NCBI GenBank assembly: GCA_902478785.1 | Contig: CABSMJ010000004.1 | Coordinates: 62,001-126,000 of the forward strand | DNA: 64,000 bases | Reading direction: 5' to 3' | From: an uncultured Oscillospiraceae bacterium | GTDB taxonomy: Bacteria > Bacillota > Clostridia > Oscillospirales > Oscillospiraceae | Part shown: in pieces, positions 41,390-50,025 of the stretch | How positions within the stretch are numbered: the first letter of the stretch is position 1 | Layout of the letters: every line of letters starts with the position of its first letter | Program-made: the position numbers and the translations under genes | The notes under the pieces: model-generated | Database searches by the model: none | Told to the model about the DNA's origin: nothing | The model's input: the letters and a program-made list of their open reading frames with translations, nothing else

Positions 41390-41418
41390 TTGACAGCCCT
41401 TGGGGTTTTGCATATACT
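41390..41418 (+). promoter_or_regulatory. Promoter of the NifU-like/GGGtGRT operon
   Basis: TTGACA (41390-41395) and TATACT (41413-41418) with a 17-base spacer, a near-consensus strong promoter. Confidence 0.75.
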
Positions 41419-41522
41419 CAACTTATGGGCGGCAAAGGGCCATTTGCCGCCGTTTCATGTGGATTCCGGTCCGTCCCGGCGGCGGACCGCCTGAAAACAA
41501 GGAAGAAAGGGAGGAGTATTTC

Positions 41523-42215
41523 ATGATTTATTCCACCGAAGTACAGAACATGTGCCCCGTTGCCAAGGGCGCATATCACGGCCCCGCCCCCATCCCCGAG
41601 GAGGGTAAGTGGGTCCAGGCCAAGGAGATCAAGGACATCAGCGGCCTCACCCACGGTGTGGGCTGGTGCGCTCCCCAGCAGGGCGCCTGCAAGCTGACCC
41701 TCAACGTCAAGGACGGCATCATCGAGGAGGCCCTGGTGGAGACCCTGGGCTGCTCCGGCATGACCCACTCCGCCGCCATGGCCAGCGAGATCCTCATCGG
41801 CAAGACCATCCTGGAGGCCCTGAATACCGACCTGGTGTGTGACGCCATCAACACCGCCATGCGGGAGCTGTTTTTGCAGATCGTCTACGGCCGCACCCAG
41901 ACCGCTTTCTCCGAGGGCGGTTTGCCCATCGGCGCCTCCCTGGAGGACCTGGGTAAGGGCCTGCGCAGCCAGGTGGGCACCATGTTTGCCTCCAAGGCCA
42001 AGGGTCCCCGCTACCTGGAGATGGCCGAGGGCTATGTCACCCGCATCGCCCTGAACAAGGACGACGAGATCATCGGCTATGAGTTCATCAATCTGGGCAA
42101 GATGATGGACGCCATCAAGAAGGGCACCGACGCAAACGAGGCCATGGAGGCCGCCAAGGGCCGCTACGGCCAGTTTGACGCCGCCGCCAAGTATATCGAC
42201 CCCCGGCACGAGTAA
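41523..42215 (+). CDS. NifU-like Fe-S scaffold homologue paired with GGGtGRT protein
   Basis: 230-residue protein with a NifU/IscU-like core. Cysteines at GVGWCAPQQGACKL and LGCSGMTHSAAMASEIL resemble, but do not exactly match, the three-Cys pattern of IscU. It is adjacent to a GGGtGRT protein, a pairing seen in many anaerobes. A role in Fe-S or related metal-centre handling is inferred from the fold only. GGGAGGAG precedes the ATG at 41523. Strong promoter and codon use suggest high expression. Confidence 0.8.
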   Translation: MIYSTEVQNMCPVAKGAYHGPAPIPEEGKWVQAKEIKDISGLTHGVGWCAPQQGACKLTLNVKDGIIEEALVETLGCSGMTHSAAMASEILIGKTILEALNTDLVCDAINTAMRELFLQIVYGRTQTAFSEGGLPIGASLEDLGKGLRSQVGTMFASKAKGPRYLEMAEGYVTRIALNKDDEIIGYEFINLGKMMDAIKKGTDANEAMEAAKGRYGQFDAAAKYIDPRHE

Positions 42216-42234
42216 GAAAAGGAGGAATTGACCA

Positions 42235-43233
42235 ATGGCTCTGTTTGAAAGCTACGAAAGAAGAATCGACAAGATCAATTCCGTCCTGTCTCAGTACGGA
42301 ATTTCCAGCGTGGAGGAGTGCCGCGACATCTGCAAGGCCGCCGGCTTCGACCCCTACGACATCGTCAAGGGCATCCAGCCCATCTGCTTTGAGAACGCCT
42401 GCTGGGCCTACTGTGTGGGCGCGGCCATCGCCCTGAAGAAGGGTGTCAAGACTGCCGCTGAGGCTGCCGAGTGCATCGGTGTGGGCCTCCAGGCCTTCTG
42501 CATCCCCGGCTCTGTTGCCGAGGACCGGAAGGTGGGCCTGGGCCACGGCAACCTGGGCGCCATGCTGCTGCGGGACGAGACCAAGTGCTTTGCCTTCCTG
42601 GCCGGCCATGAGTCCTTCGCCGCCGCCGAGGGCGCCATCGGCATCGTCCGCAACGCCAACAAGGCCCGGAAGGAGCCCCTGCGGGTTATCCTCAACGGTC
42701 TGGGCAAGGACGCCGCCCAGATCATCAGCCGCATCAACGGCTTCACCTATGTTCAGACCCAGTTCGACTACTACACCGGCGAGCTGAAGATCGTCCGGGA
42801 GGTCCGCTACAGCGAGGGCGAGCGGGCCGACGTTCGCTGCTACGGTGCCGACGACGTCCGGGAGGGCGTGGCCATCATGCACCACGAGGGCGTGGACGTG
42901 TCCATCACCGGCAACTCCACCAACCCCACCCGGTTCCAGCACCCGGTGGCCGGCACCTATAAGAAGGAGTGCATCGAGCAGGGCAAGAAGTACTTCTCCG
43001 TGGCCTCCGGCGGCGGCACCGGCCGCACCCTGCACCCGGACAACATGGCCGCCGGCCCCGCCAGCTACGGCATGACCGACACCATGGGCCGGATGCACTC
43101 CGACGCCCAGTTCGCCGGTTCCTCTTCCGTGCCCGCCCACGTGGAGATGATGGGCTTCCTGGGCATGGGCAACAACCCCATGGTGGGCGCAACAGTCGCC
43201 GTGGCCGTTGCCGTGGCCGAGAGCCAGAAGTAA
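42235..43233 (+). CDS. GGGtGRT protein
   Basis: 332-residue member of the family named for its GGGTGRT motif, seen here in SVASGGGTGRTLHPDN (about residue 258). It also has a CENACWAYC-like Cys region near residue 55-62 (FENACWAYCVG) and another conserved stretch GHGNLGAMLL. The family is widespread in strict anaerobes, almost always next to a NifU-like protein as here, and its biochemical role is not known to me. AAAAGGAGG precedes the ATG. A terminator follows. Confidence 0.88.
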   Translation: MALFESYERRIDKINSVLSQYGISSVEECRDICKAAGFDPYDIVKGIQPICFENACWAYCVGAAIALKKGVKTAAEAAECIGVGLQAFCIPGSVAEDRKVGLGHGNLGAMLLRDETKCFAFLAGHESFAAAEGAIGIVRNANKARKEPLRVILNGLGKDAAQIISRINGFTYVQTQFDYYTGELKIVREVRYSEGERADVRCYGADDVREGVAIMHHEGVDVSITGNSTNPTRFQHPVAGTYKKECIEQGKKYFSVASGGGTGRTLHPDNMAAGPASYGMTDTMGRMHSDAQFAGSSSVPAHVEMMGFLGMGNNPMVGATVAVAVAVAESQK

Positions 43234-43290
43234 GTTAGGCTGCTTTTGCGGCTCCACGCAAGACCCCCCTTTCCCCAGCGTATGCCAAAG

Positions 43291-43325
43291 CTGCCCCGGG
43301 GCGAAAGCTCCGGGGCGGTTTTTTT
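43291..43325 (+). terminator. Terminator of the NifU-like/GGGtGRT operon
   Basis: CTGCCCCGG pairs with CCGGGGCGG (one G-T), ten-base loop, then seven T's. Confidence 0.88.
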
Positions 43326-43512
43326 GTCGATACCGCTCTCTGCGTTTTCCGCAGTACGGCGGTCCGCTTTGGATGGGCGGTGCGCGGGTCCTGGGCCCTT
43401 GCCGCTGGGGTTGGGCGCTTTCGGGATGCAGCCGGACCCGATTGAACAGAAATGGCGCTGCGTTGCCGCGGGGGACATCAGCCGCGGGAGCGCAGAAACG
43501 GAGGAATTTCCT

Positions 43513-43788
43513 ATGGAGAAAAAGTATTATAACGTGATGGAGTCGGTGGTGGAAACCACCTATGAGCAGATGAAGGACAGCCTGGGCGTCTGCGCCTGCC
43601 AGCAGTGCCGCAACGACGTCATTGCCCTGGCCCTCAACTACCTGCCGCCCCGGTATGTTTCCACAGCCAGCGGGGAGCTGTACAGCAAAGTTTCCAACAG
43701 CCTCAATCCCCAGTCCAACGCCGATGTGCGCAAGGCCGTTGCCCAGGCGGCGGAGCAGGTGCGCCGGAACCCTCGGCACGGAAACTGA
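43513..43788 (+). CDS. ComFB-like late competence protein
   Basis: 91-residue protein of the ComFB family. The N-terminal NVMESVVETTYEQM helix and the metal-binding-type motif CACQQCRNDVIALALNYLPPRY are characteristic. Found in com operons or alone; its function is poorly defined, possibly a zinc protein or cyclic-dinucleotide responsive factor in some bacteria. GGAGGAA precedes the ATG. It is monocistronic, bounded by terminators on both sides. Confidence 0.88.
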   Translation: MEKKYYNVMESVVETTYEQMKDSLGVCACQQCRNDVIALALNYLPPRYVSTASGELYSKVSNSLNPQSNADVRKAVAQAAEQVRRNPRHGN

Positions 43789-43807
43789 GACTGGACCCTC
43801 ACCGTGA

Positions 43808-43855
43808 CAAAGCAGGCGGGCGGACACACCTGTGTCCGCCCGCCTGCTTTTTTTC
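43808..43855. terminator. Strong terminator after the ComFB-like gene
   Basis: Perfect 19-bp stem (43810-43828 with 43831-43849) closed by a two-base centre, followed by T's; lies between converging genes. Confidence 0.93.
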
Positions 43856-43890
43856 GCTTCCAATACAAATGGTAGGGAATGCGTCAGAAA

Positions 43891-44853
43891 TTACAGATCG
43901 TTGCCACTTTCCCCGGCGGCCCGCCAGGTGCGGCGGAGCAAAAGCGCCAGCGTTCCCACCAGCGTGACCAGGAACACGACCCCCATGGGGGAGCGGAAGC
44001 TGCCAAGCAAAAGCTCCAGGCTCCAGCGAAAATCGGTGAAGTAGCCCAGACCCAAAGTGAAAATCACCCCGGCCCACAACGCCCAGCACACCGGCAGGGT
44101 CGGAGGCCGCCGCACCGTGCGCCACACCAGAAGGCCCAAGAAAATGATCAGGGCCCACCCCAGCAAAAGGACAATGGGAGACGCATTTTCATAGTAGCCG
44201 GGGCTCAGCAGACCACCCAGGGAGATAGCGGTAAACAACCGGGTAAAGACCAGACCATAGAGCATGGCGGTCCAGCCCAGGGCCAGGCCCAGTCGCCGCC
44301 GACTCAGGAGGCACACCGCTCCCAGAGCCATGGGCAGCACCATCAGCGGCAGCAGCTGGAAGAACACCAGGGAGAGGAGAAAGCCGCAGCACAGCAAGAT
44401 CACCCCGGCGATCCGCACTGTCAGGGTCTGGGCCGCTGGGCCTCGTTCATCCGCTTTTCGCCCCTGGGACTCCGCCGCCGCGTGAAAAGCCGCTTCACAG
44501 CTTCCCGCTGCCGGACGGGCGGATAGGTCCCAAGCCTCCGCCTCCAGAGGTGCAGGTCCGTCCGGCGCGTCTGCGCTCCCAGAGGGTTCCCCGGGAAAGT
44601 TGCCGGGGTCCGAAGGTACATCCTCGGACCCCGTATCCGCCCGGGGCCCGTCCTCCGCCGGGCCCTTCACCAGCTCGTCCAGTGTCACGCCGAAGAGCTC
44701 ACTGAGCCCCAGGAGCTTGTCCAGGTCCGGCACGCTGGAGTCGGTCTCCCACTTGCTCACCGACTGCCGGCTGACCCCCAGCTGCTCCGCCAGAACGTCC
44801 TGGGACCACCCCTGCCGGCTGCGCAGGTACGTCAGATGCTGCCCTAAGGTCAT
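43891..44853 (-). CDS. Membrane-bound XRE family regulator
   Basis: 320-residue protein with an N-terminal helix-turn-helix (LTYLRSRQGWSQDVLAEQLG and VSRQSVSKWE, residues about 5-45), a long Asp/Glu/Pro/Gly-rich linker (about 65-150) and a C-terminal membrane domain with several helices (about 165-315). Such one-component regulators read a membrane or envelope signal directly. The ATG at 44853 has GGGGAGG upstream; the frame is open to 44979 without a signal. A second protein of the same design follows upstream, suggesting a pair. Targets unknown. Confidence 0.82.
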   Translation of the reverse strand: MTLGQHLTYLRSRQGWSQDVLAEQLGVSRQSVSKWETDSSVPDLDKLLGLSELFGVTLDELVKGPAEDGPRADTGSEDVPSDPGNFPGEPSGSADAPDGPAPLEAEAWDLSARPAAGSCEAAFHAAAESQGRKADERGPAAQTLTVRIAGVILLCCGFLLSLVFFQLLPLMVLPMALGAVCLLSRRRLGLALGWTAMLYGLVFTRLFTAISLGGLLSPGYYENASPIVLLLGWALIIFLGLLVWRTVRRPPTLPVCWALWAGVIFTLGLGYFTDFRWSLELLLGSFRSPMGVVFLVTLVGTLALLLRRTWRAAGESGNDL

Positions 44854-44965
44854 GGTGCTGCCTCCCCTCTCCGCCCCGGGGATGGGGCGCTGTGCCCGCC
44901 CGTCCGGGGATCTCTTTCCAGGGCTATCATACCAAAGGGGAGGAAAATTGTCCACCAAGAGGCCT

Positions 44966-45000
44966 TGACGGGGCCGCAACTGCCAGTTGCGGCCCCGTCA
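44966..45000 (-). terminator. Long palindrome between the two XRE-membrane genes
   Basis: Perfect 17-bp arms (44966-44982 with 44984-45000) around one base. It lies after the stop of the second regulator gene on the minus strand. There is no clear U-tract on that strand, so it may instead be a stability element. Confidence 0.55.
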
Positions 45001-45033
45001 TTTCAATACAGATAGGACAAAACAAGAGAAATT

Positions 45034-45795
45034 CTACTCTGGGGAATCAACATTTTCCGTCTGGGGCTCCGGCTCCGGCTGTTCGGCCCGCTGCCGGGGG
45101 AAGCCCAAGATGCACAGCGCCGCGCCGGGCAGGGCGAACACCCAGGGGTGTCCCATTGCCCACCAGGCCAGGGCCGTCACCGCCTGATCCCACAGGGGGA
45201 AGATGTGAAAGGAGGAGGAATACGTATAGTCCAGATCCTGGCTGTGGCGTATCCACACCTGATAGGTGTCCCCGATGCACCAGATCCAGAAGGGCAGCAT
45301 CACCACGCCATAGACGCCCAGCAGGGCCAGCACCGTCCGCCGCAGCCGCACCGGCCACTTTCCCTCCAGAGGGGAGCTCCCCAGGGCGGCCACGCAGGCC
45401 TGGGTCGCTGTCCAGCCCAAAAGCAGGAAAAGCAGCGCCTGGGGCCCGGTGCGCAGCAGATAGTAGGGGACCAGGATGTACCGGTAGGCGCTCATCCCGG
45501 CGACCACGCCCAGCAGCGCCCACACCACGCCCACGGCGGCGGTGAGGACCGCGGCCACCAGCAGCCGGCGCACCGAGCGGCGGCGGGGAGAGACCGCGGG
45601 GCCGTAGAGCAGCTCCCGTACGTCCGCCTCCAGCACCTGGGCCAGGAGCGTCAAAGTCTCCACATCCGGCCGGGAACGGCCGGTCTCATAGTTGGACACG
45701 GTCTGGCGGGTCACATGGAGGGCCTGGGCCAGCTGCTCCTGGCTCATGCCCCGCCGCAGCCGCACCTCCCGAATATTCTTGCTGATGTCACGCAT
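45034..45795 (-). CDS. Membrane-bound XRE family regulator (second)
   Basis: 253-residue protein with an N-terminal helix-turn-helix (VRLRRGMSQEQLAQALHVTRQ, about 9-29) and about five membrane helices in residues 75-240. The C-terminal ~20 residues are acidic. Same architecture as the neighbouring regulator but with little linker. AGAGGTGAG precedes the ATG at 45795; a GTG three codons upstream is less likely. The two probably arose by duplication of this design or work together; targets unknown. Confidence 0.82.
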   Translation of the reverse strand: MRDISKNIREVRLRRGMSQEQLAQALHVTRQTVSNYETGRSRPDVETLTLLAQVLEADVRELLYGPAVSPRRRSVRRLLVAAVLTAAVGVVWALLGVVAGMSAYRYILVPYYLLRTGPQALLFLLLGWTATQACVAALGSSPLEGKWPVRLRRTVLALLGVYGVVMLPFWIWCIGDTYQVWIRHSQDLDYTYSSSFHIFPLWDQAVTALAWWAMGHPWVFALPGAALCILGFPRQRAEQPEPEPQTENVDSPE

Positions 45796-45909
45796 TTTTC
45801 TCACCTCTTGGCCTCACCATACCACACCGCCGCGGTTTCTGTCACGCAAATCTTCTTTGCCGCCCCATTCCGGGAGGGGGTAAAGGGGATTTCCCAGCCA
45901 AAAGGAGGG

Positions 45910-45940
45910 AAAAAGGCGCCGCCGGGATGATGGCGGCGCC
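45910..45940 (-). terminator. Terminator of the murT-gatD-like operon
   Basis: GGCGCCGCC/GGCGGCGCC stem with an eight-base loop; on the minus strand TTTTTCCC follows. Confidence 0.8.
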
Positions 45941-46001
45941 TGGGGCACAGGGGAAAAGACGACAGCGCCGCTTTCGGCGCCCGGAATATCGGGAAGAGGC
46001 T

Positions 46002-46733
46002 TCAGTGGGTCATCCGGCGGCGCAGCTCCTGGAGCGTCACCTGGTAGCCCTGCTCCTCATAGGGGTAGGGGGGCCACTCCTGAGGCTCCTCCGCGCCCCG
46101 GCGGGCCAGGATGGCCCGGATCATCGCCCGGCTCAGGGCTGGATTTTTCACCAGCACCGGGCCGGTGAGGTGGGTGCCCAGCACCTGGTGGAAGCAGATG
46201 CCCTCGGCCCCGCCGGGGGCATCGTTGCCGAAGCCCATCTCGCAGGCGGTGAGGAGCGGCGTCTCCACGCCGGTGATGTGGCTGCACTTGTTCATAAAGC
46301 CCACCAGAGGCGCCCCGGCGTAGGGGCAGTCCCCAATCACGTCCTCCACAATGCGCTTTTTTGTCTCCGTGACGGTGAAATCCATGAGGCCCAGGGCAGG
46401 ATAGACGGTTCCGGCGGCGTCGGTGATCTGCCGGCCCAGCAGCTCAAAGGCCGTGCCGGTGAAGAGCATGGGCAGGCCCTCCTCCGCGGCCTGGGCAAGA
46501 GCCGGACCGTGGCGGCGCAGGTCCTCCAGCACCGCCTTCTGGCTGCGCTCTGTGCCGGCGCCCATAAAGAGGAAGTCGGCGTCGGAGAGGTCCAGGTCCC
46601 CGCCCAGGGTGACCTGCTCCACGGTGACGGTGTGGCCCAGGTCCTCCAGATGGCGGCGCAGCAGGGCCACATTGGCCCAGTCCCCGTACAGGCTCATGAG
46701 CTCGGGGTGCAGATGCAGCAGTTTGATGTCCAT
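46002..46733 (-). CDS. gatD: GatD-like (CobB/CobQ type) amidotransferase lacking catalytic residues
   Basis: 243-residue class I glutamine amidotransferase-like protein that pairs with the MurT-like ligase encoded just before it (one base between them). In active GatD the nucleophile elbow reads C-G-G-Y-Q-L-L-G; here it is TGTAFELLG, putting Gly93 where the Cys should be. The catalytic His motif Y-L-H-G-P is replaced by HLTGPVL, with Thr190 in the His position. The remaining fold landmarks, such as FMGAGTERSQ and GFMNKCSHITG, are kept. It is therefore probably unable to release ammonia from glutamine and may act structurally or bind another ligand. Symbol by homology and context only. Confidence 0.8.
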   Translation of the reverse strand: MDIKLLHLHPELMSLYGDWANVALLRRHLEDLGHTVTVEQVTLGGDLDLSDADFLFMGAGTERSQKAVLEDLRRHGPALAQAAEEGLPMLFTGTAFELLGRQITDAAGTVYPALGLMDFTVTETKKRIVEDVIGDCPYAGAPLVGFMNKCSHITGVETPLLTACEMGFGNDAPGGAEGICFHQVLGTHLTGPVLVKNPALSRAMIRAILARRGAEEPQEWPPYPYEEQGYQVTLQELRRRMTH

Positions 46734-46734
46734 G

Positions 46735-48066
46735 TTACGCCTCCTCCTTTTCCACGTTGCAAAGGACCTTGTCCCGGTCGGAGAAGCAGGTGACCACGTA
46801 CAGGTCCTCGTCTCCGGCGGATTTGAGCTCCTCCACGGCGGCGTTGATGTCCGGCTGGATGTGGACGCGGTCGCTGTCCAGGGTGGTGTACTGGAACCGC
46901 ACCGCCAGGTCGTTGGCGTAGCGGCCGCTGAGGACCACCCGCTTCACCTGGGGGGCGTCAAGCTGGTCAAAGTTGATGTCCCACAGCCAGGAGGTCTCGC
47001 TGGTGAAATACTTCCGGCTCACCGCGTCCACCACCACCAGCACCTGGCAGGGGGCCTGGGTGGAGCGGATATAGCGCAAATTGGTGTCGTAGGCGATGGA
47101 GTTTTCGTGCTTGGAGGTCAGGAGCATCCCGTGGTGGGCCCCCAGGCGGAAGCGCTGCATCCGGCCGTTTTTCAGGATATAGTTGTTGATGACGCCGCCC
47201 ACGGTCTCCGCCTTCACCCCGGCCAGGGAGCACACGGCGTAGGCCGCCAGGATGTTATAGACGTTGTAGATGGAGGCAAAGGCCAGATGGATGGAGAGGG
47301 AGCCGTCCAGGGTCAAAAGGCCATTCTCCAGGTCCACCGCCGTGGCGGTGAAGTCGGTGGCATGGCGGGTGAAGCCGCAGTGGGGGCAGTGGTAGTGGCC
47401 GATGTGGTTATAGTGATAGCAGCTGTACTCCATGGGGTGCTTGCACACGGGGCACCAGGTGCCGTCCCGGTACATGCCGGAGAAGGTGTCGGAGGACACG
47501 GCGCACCGGTCCAGGCCGAACCACTTGACCTTCTCATGGTCCCGGGCGAAGCAGGACACCAGGGGATCGTCGGCGTTGAGGACCAGGGTGGTGTCCGGGT
47601 GGATGGCCGGGAGGATGGCGTCATAGACCCACTCCGGGTGGCCGTTGCGGGTCAGCTGGTCCCGGTAGAGGTTGGTGATGACGAACTCCGTGGGGTGGAA
47701 GTACTGGAAGCTGTGGGCGGCGTAGCGCTCGTCAGACTCGATGAGCAGCACGTCCGCCTTCACCCGACCGCCCAAGGTGGCGTGGCTGAGGACCAGAGTG
47801 GTGACGCCCTCGATCTGGTTGGAGCCCTCCTCGTTGTAGACCACCGTCCGCCCGTCGGCGCGGAGGATGGCGGCGATCATCTCCACCGTGGAGGTCTTGC
47901 CGTTGGAGCCGGTGACGGCGATGATGTGGGGGGGCAGCTGGACCCGCCGGAGGATGTCCGGGCAGACTCTCAGGGCGTACTTGCCCGGCAGGCTGCTGCC
48001 TTTGCCCACCAGCTTGCCCACGAAGCGCAGCAGCTTGCACACCACGATGGCCAAAAACTTTCTCAT
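46735..48066 (-). CDS. murT: MurT-like Mur ligase (lipid II isoglutaminyl synthase subunit)
   Basis: 443-residue Mur-ligase family protein. The ATP loop VTGSNGKTST is at 51-60, a four-Cys zinc ribbon (CPVC and CPHC) lies near 200-225, a MurT hallmark, and the C-terminal DUF1727 region is present. MurT activates the D-Glu carboxylate of lipid II, which GatD then amidates. The start ATG at 48066 follows GAGGTG by nine bases. It lies in an operon with mnmG and a metallophosphoesterase. Because the partner GatD appears inactive, the reaction here may differ (for example use of free ammonia). Confidence 0.9.
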   Translation of the reverse strand: MRKFLAIVVCKLLRFVGKLVGKGSSLPGKYALRVCPDILRRVQLPPHIIAVTGSNGKTSTVEMIAAILRADGRTVVYNEEGSNQIEGVTTLVLSHATLGGRVKADVLLIESDERYAAHSFQYFHPTEFVITNLYRDQLTRNGHPEWVYDAILPAIHPDTTLVLNADDPLVSCFARDHEKVKWFGLDRCAVSSDTFSGMYRDGTWCPVCKHPMEYSCYHYNHIGHYHCPHCGFTRHATDFTATAVDLENGLLTLDGSLSIHLAFASIYNVYNILAAYAVCSLAGVKAETVGGVINNYILKNGRMQRFRLGAHHGMLLTSKHENSIAYDTNLRYIRSTQAPCQVLVVVDAVSRKYFTSETSWLWDINFDQLDAPQVKRVVLSGRYANDLAVRFQYTTLDSDRVHIQPDINAAVEELKSAGDEDLYVVTCFSDRDKVLCNVEKEEA

Positions 48067-48140
48067 GCAGTAAAACACCTCTTGCCGCCGCCCAATGTCC
48101 CAGGCGGCGATTTTTTATTTTTTCCAGAGGAAAAGGGGCC

Positions 48141-50009
48141 TCAGGCCCGGTCCAAATAGATCAAAAGGGCGGCGATGTCCGCCGGAGACACGCCGGAGAT
48201 CCGGCTGGCCTGTCCGATGCTCCGGGGCCGCACCTGGCCCAGCTTCTCCCGGGCCTCCAGCCGCAGACCCTGGATGCGATCGTAGTCCAGGTCCTCCGGC
48301 AGCAGATGCCGCTCGGCCCGCCGCAGCTCCGCCACGTCCCGCAGCTGGCGCTGGATGTAGCCCTCGTACTTTACGGAGATCTCCACCTGCTCCGCCACGG
48401 CGGCGGGCAGGGCGGGAAAGGCGGGGTCGAAGGCCTTGAGATCGGCGTAGTGGATCTGGGGCCGCTTGAGAAGGTCCAGGAGCCGGCACCCGTCGGTGAC
48501 GTCCGCTGTGCCCCGCTGGGCCAAAAAGGCGGAGAGCTCCGGCGAGGGGGCAACGCCCGTGTGGGTCAGGCGGCGGATCTCCGCCTCCACAGCGGCGTAC
48601 TTGGCGTTCACCGCCTCCAGCCGCTCTTTGGACACGAGCCCGATCTCGTAGCCGATGGGGCACAGGCGCTGGTCCGCGTTGTCCTGGCGCAGCAGCAGCC
48701 GGTACTCGGACCGGGAGGTCATCATCCGGTAGGGCTCGTTGGTGCCCCGGGTCACCAGGTCGTCAATGAGGGTGCCGATGTAGGACTCGCTGCGGGAGAG
48801 GACCACAGGCTCCTTGCCCTGGAGCTTCCGGGCGGCGTTGACCCCGGCCAAGAAGCCCTGGACCGCCGCCTCCTCGTAGCCGGAGGAGCCGTTGAACTGG
48901 CCCGCGCCGTAGAGCCCCGCCACGGCCTTGGTCTCCAGCGTGGGCTTCAGGGCCAGAGGGTCGATACAGTCATACTCGATGGCGTAGGCCGGGCGCATGA
49001 TCTCCGCCTGCTCCAGCCCCGGCAGGGTGTGGAGCATTTGAATTTGAATCTCCTCGGGCATGGAGGAGGAGAAGCCCTGGAGATAGAGCTCGTCGGTGTC
49101 CAGGCCCATGGGCTCCAGAAACAGCTGGTGCCGGGGCTTGTCCGAAAAGCGGACCACCTTGGTCTCGATGGAGGGGCAGTACCGGGGCCCCACCCCCTCG
49201 ATGACGCCGGAGTACATGGGGGAGCGGTCCAGATTGTCCAGGATGATCTGGTGGGTCTTTTGGTTGGTGTAGGTCAGCCAGCAGGTGACCTTGTTCTCCG
49301 GCACTTGGGTGGTCTCAAAGGAGAAGGGCTGGGGGTCGGCGTCGCCGTACTGGACCTCCAGCCGGGAAAAGTCCACGCTGCGGGCGTTGATCCGGGGCGG
49401 GGTGCCGGTCTTGAACCGACGCAGGGGAAGCCCCAGTTTTTGGAGGCTCTCGGTCAGGGCCAGGGAGGCCTGGAGCCCGTCGGGGCCCGAGTCCTGGATG
49501 CACTCGCCCACCAGGGTGCGGCCCTGGAGATAGGTGCCGGTGCACAAAATGACGGCCCTTACGTCAAAGACCGCGCCGGTGGAGAGGACGATCTGCCGCA
49601 CCCGGCCCTCCTCCGTCCGAATCTCCACCGCCTCCCCCTGGCGCAGCGTCAGGTTCTCTTGGCGCTCCAGGGCGTGCTTCATCCGGTTTTGATAGGCCCG
49701 CCGGTCCGCCTGGGCCCGGAGGGACCAGACGGCGGGGCCCTTGCCCCGGTTCAAAAGCCGGTACTGGATGCAGCACTCGTCCGCCGCCCGGCCCATCTCG
49801 CCGCCCAGGGCGTCCAGCTCCCGGACCAGCTGGCCCTTGCCGGTGCCGCCGATGGCCGGGTTGCAGGGCATATTGCCCACTGCGTCCAGATTGATGGTCA
49901 GGCACAGCACCCGGCAGCCCAGCCGGGCCGCCGCCAGGGCGGCCTCGATGCCGGCGTGGCCTGCGCCCACCACCGCAATATCAAAAGTTCCCGCGTGAAA
50001 TTCTGTCAT
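48141..50009 (-). CDS. mnmG: tRNA uridine-5-carboxymethylaminomethyl(34) synthesis enzyme MnmG
   Basis: 622-residue FAD enzyme that with MnmE modifies the wobble uridine of several tRNAs. The FAD motif VVGAGHAGIEAALAAARLG is at about 14-32; PCNPAIGGTGKG and the DCIDPLAL and GQFNGSSGYEEAA motifs are typical. Length and ends match the family. It lies 16 bases after the metallophosphoesterase gene and 74 before murT, so it is in the same minus-strand unit. Confidence 0.97.
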   Translation of the reverse strand: MTEFHAGTFDIAVVGAGHAGIEAALAAARLGCRVLCLTINLDAVGNMPCNPAIGGTGKGQLVRELDALGGEMGRAADECCIQYRLLNRGKGPAVWSLRAQADRRAYQNRMKHALERQENLTLRQGEAVEIRTEEGRVRQIVLSTGAVFDVRAVILCTGTYLQGRTLVGECIQDSGPDGLQASLALTESLQKLGLPLRRFKTGTPPRINARSVDFSRLEVQYGDADPQPFSFETTQVPENKVTCWLTYTNQKTHQIILDNLDRSPMYSGVIEGVGPRYCPSIETKVVRFSDKPRHQLFLEPMGLDTDELYLQGFSSSMPEEIQIQMLHTLPGLEQAEIMRPAYAIEYDCIDPLALKPTLETKAVAGLYGAGQFNGSSGYEEAAVQGFLAGVNAARKLQGKEPVVLSRSESYIGTLIDDLVTRGTNEPYRMMTSRSEYRLLLRQDNADQRLCPIGYEIGLVSKERLEAVNAKYAAVEAEIRRLTHTGVAPSPELSAFLAQRGTADVTDGCRLLDLLKRPQIHYADLKAFDPAFPALPAAVAEQVEISVKYEGYIQRQLRDVAELRRAERHLLPEDLDYDRIQGLRLEAREKLGQVRPRSIGQASRISGVSPADIAALLIYLDRA

Positions 50010-50025
50010 ACTCTGCTTCCTTATC

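Larger units (their letters stand above)
41134..41522. other. Divergent regulatory region, about 390 bp
   Basis: Contains the minus-strand promoter of the DUF4914 gene (41207-41235) and the plus-strand promoter of the NifU-like/GGGtGRT operon (41390-41418). The 150 bases between them are AT-rich with no gene seen; the plus-strand transcript has a leader of about 100 bases. Confidence 0.55.
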
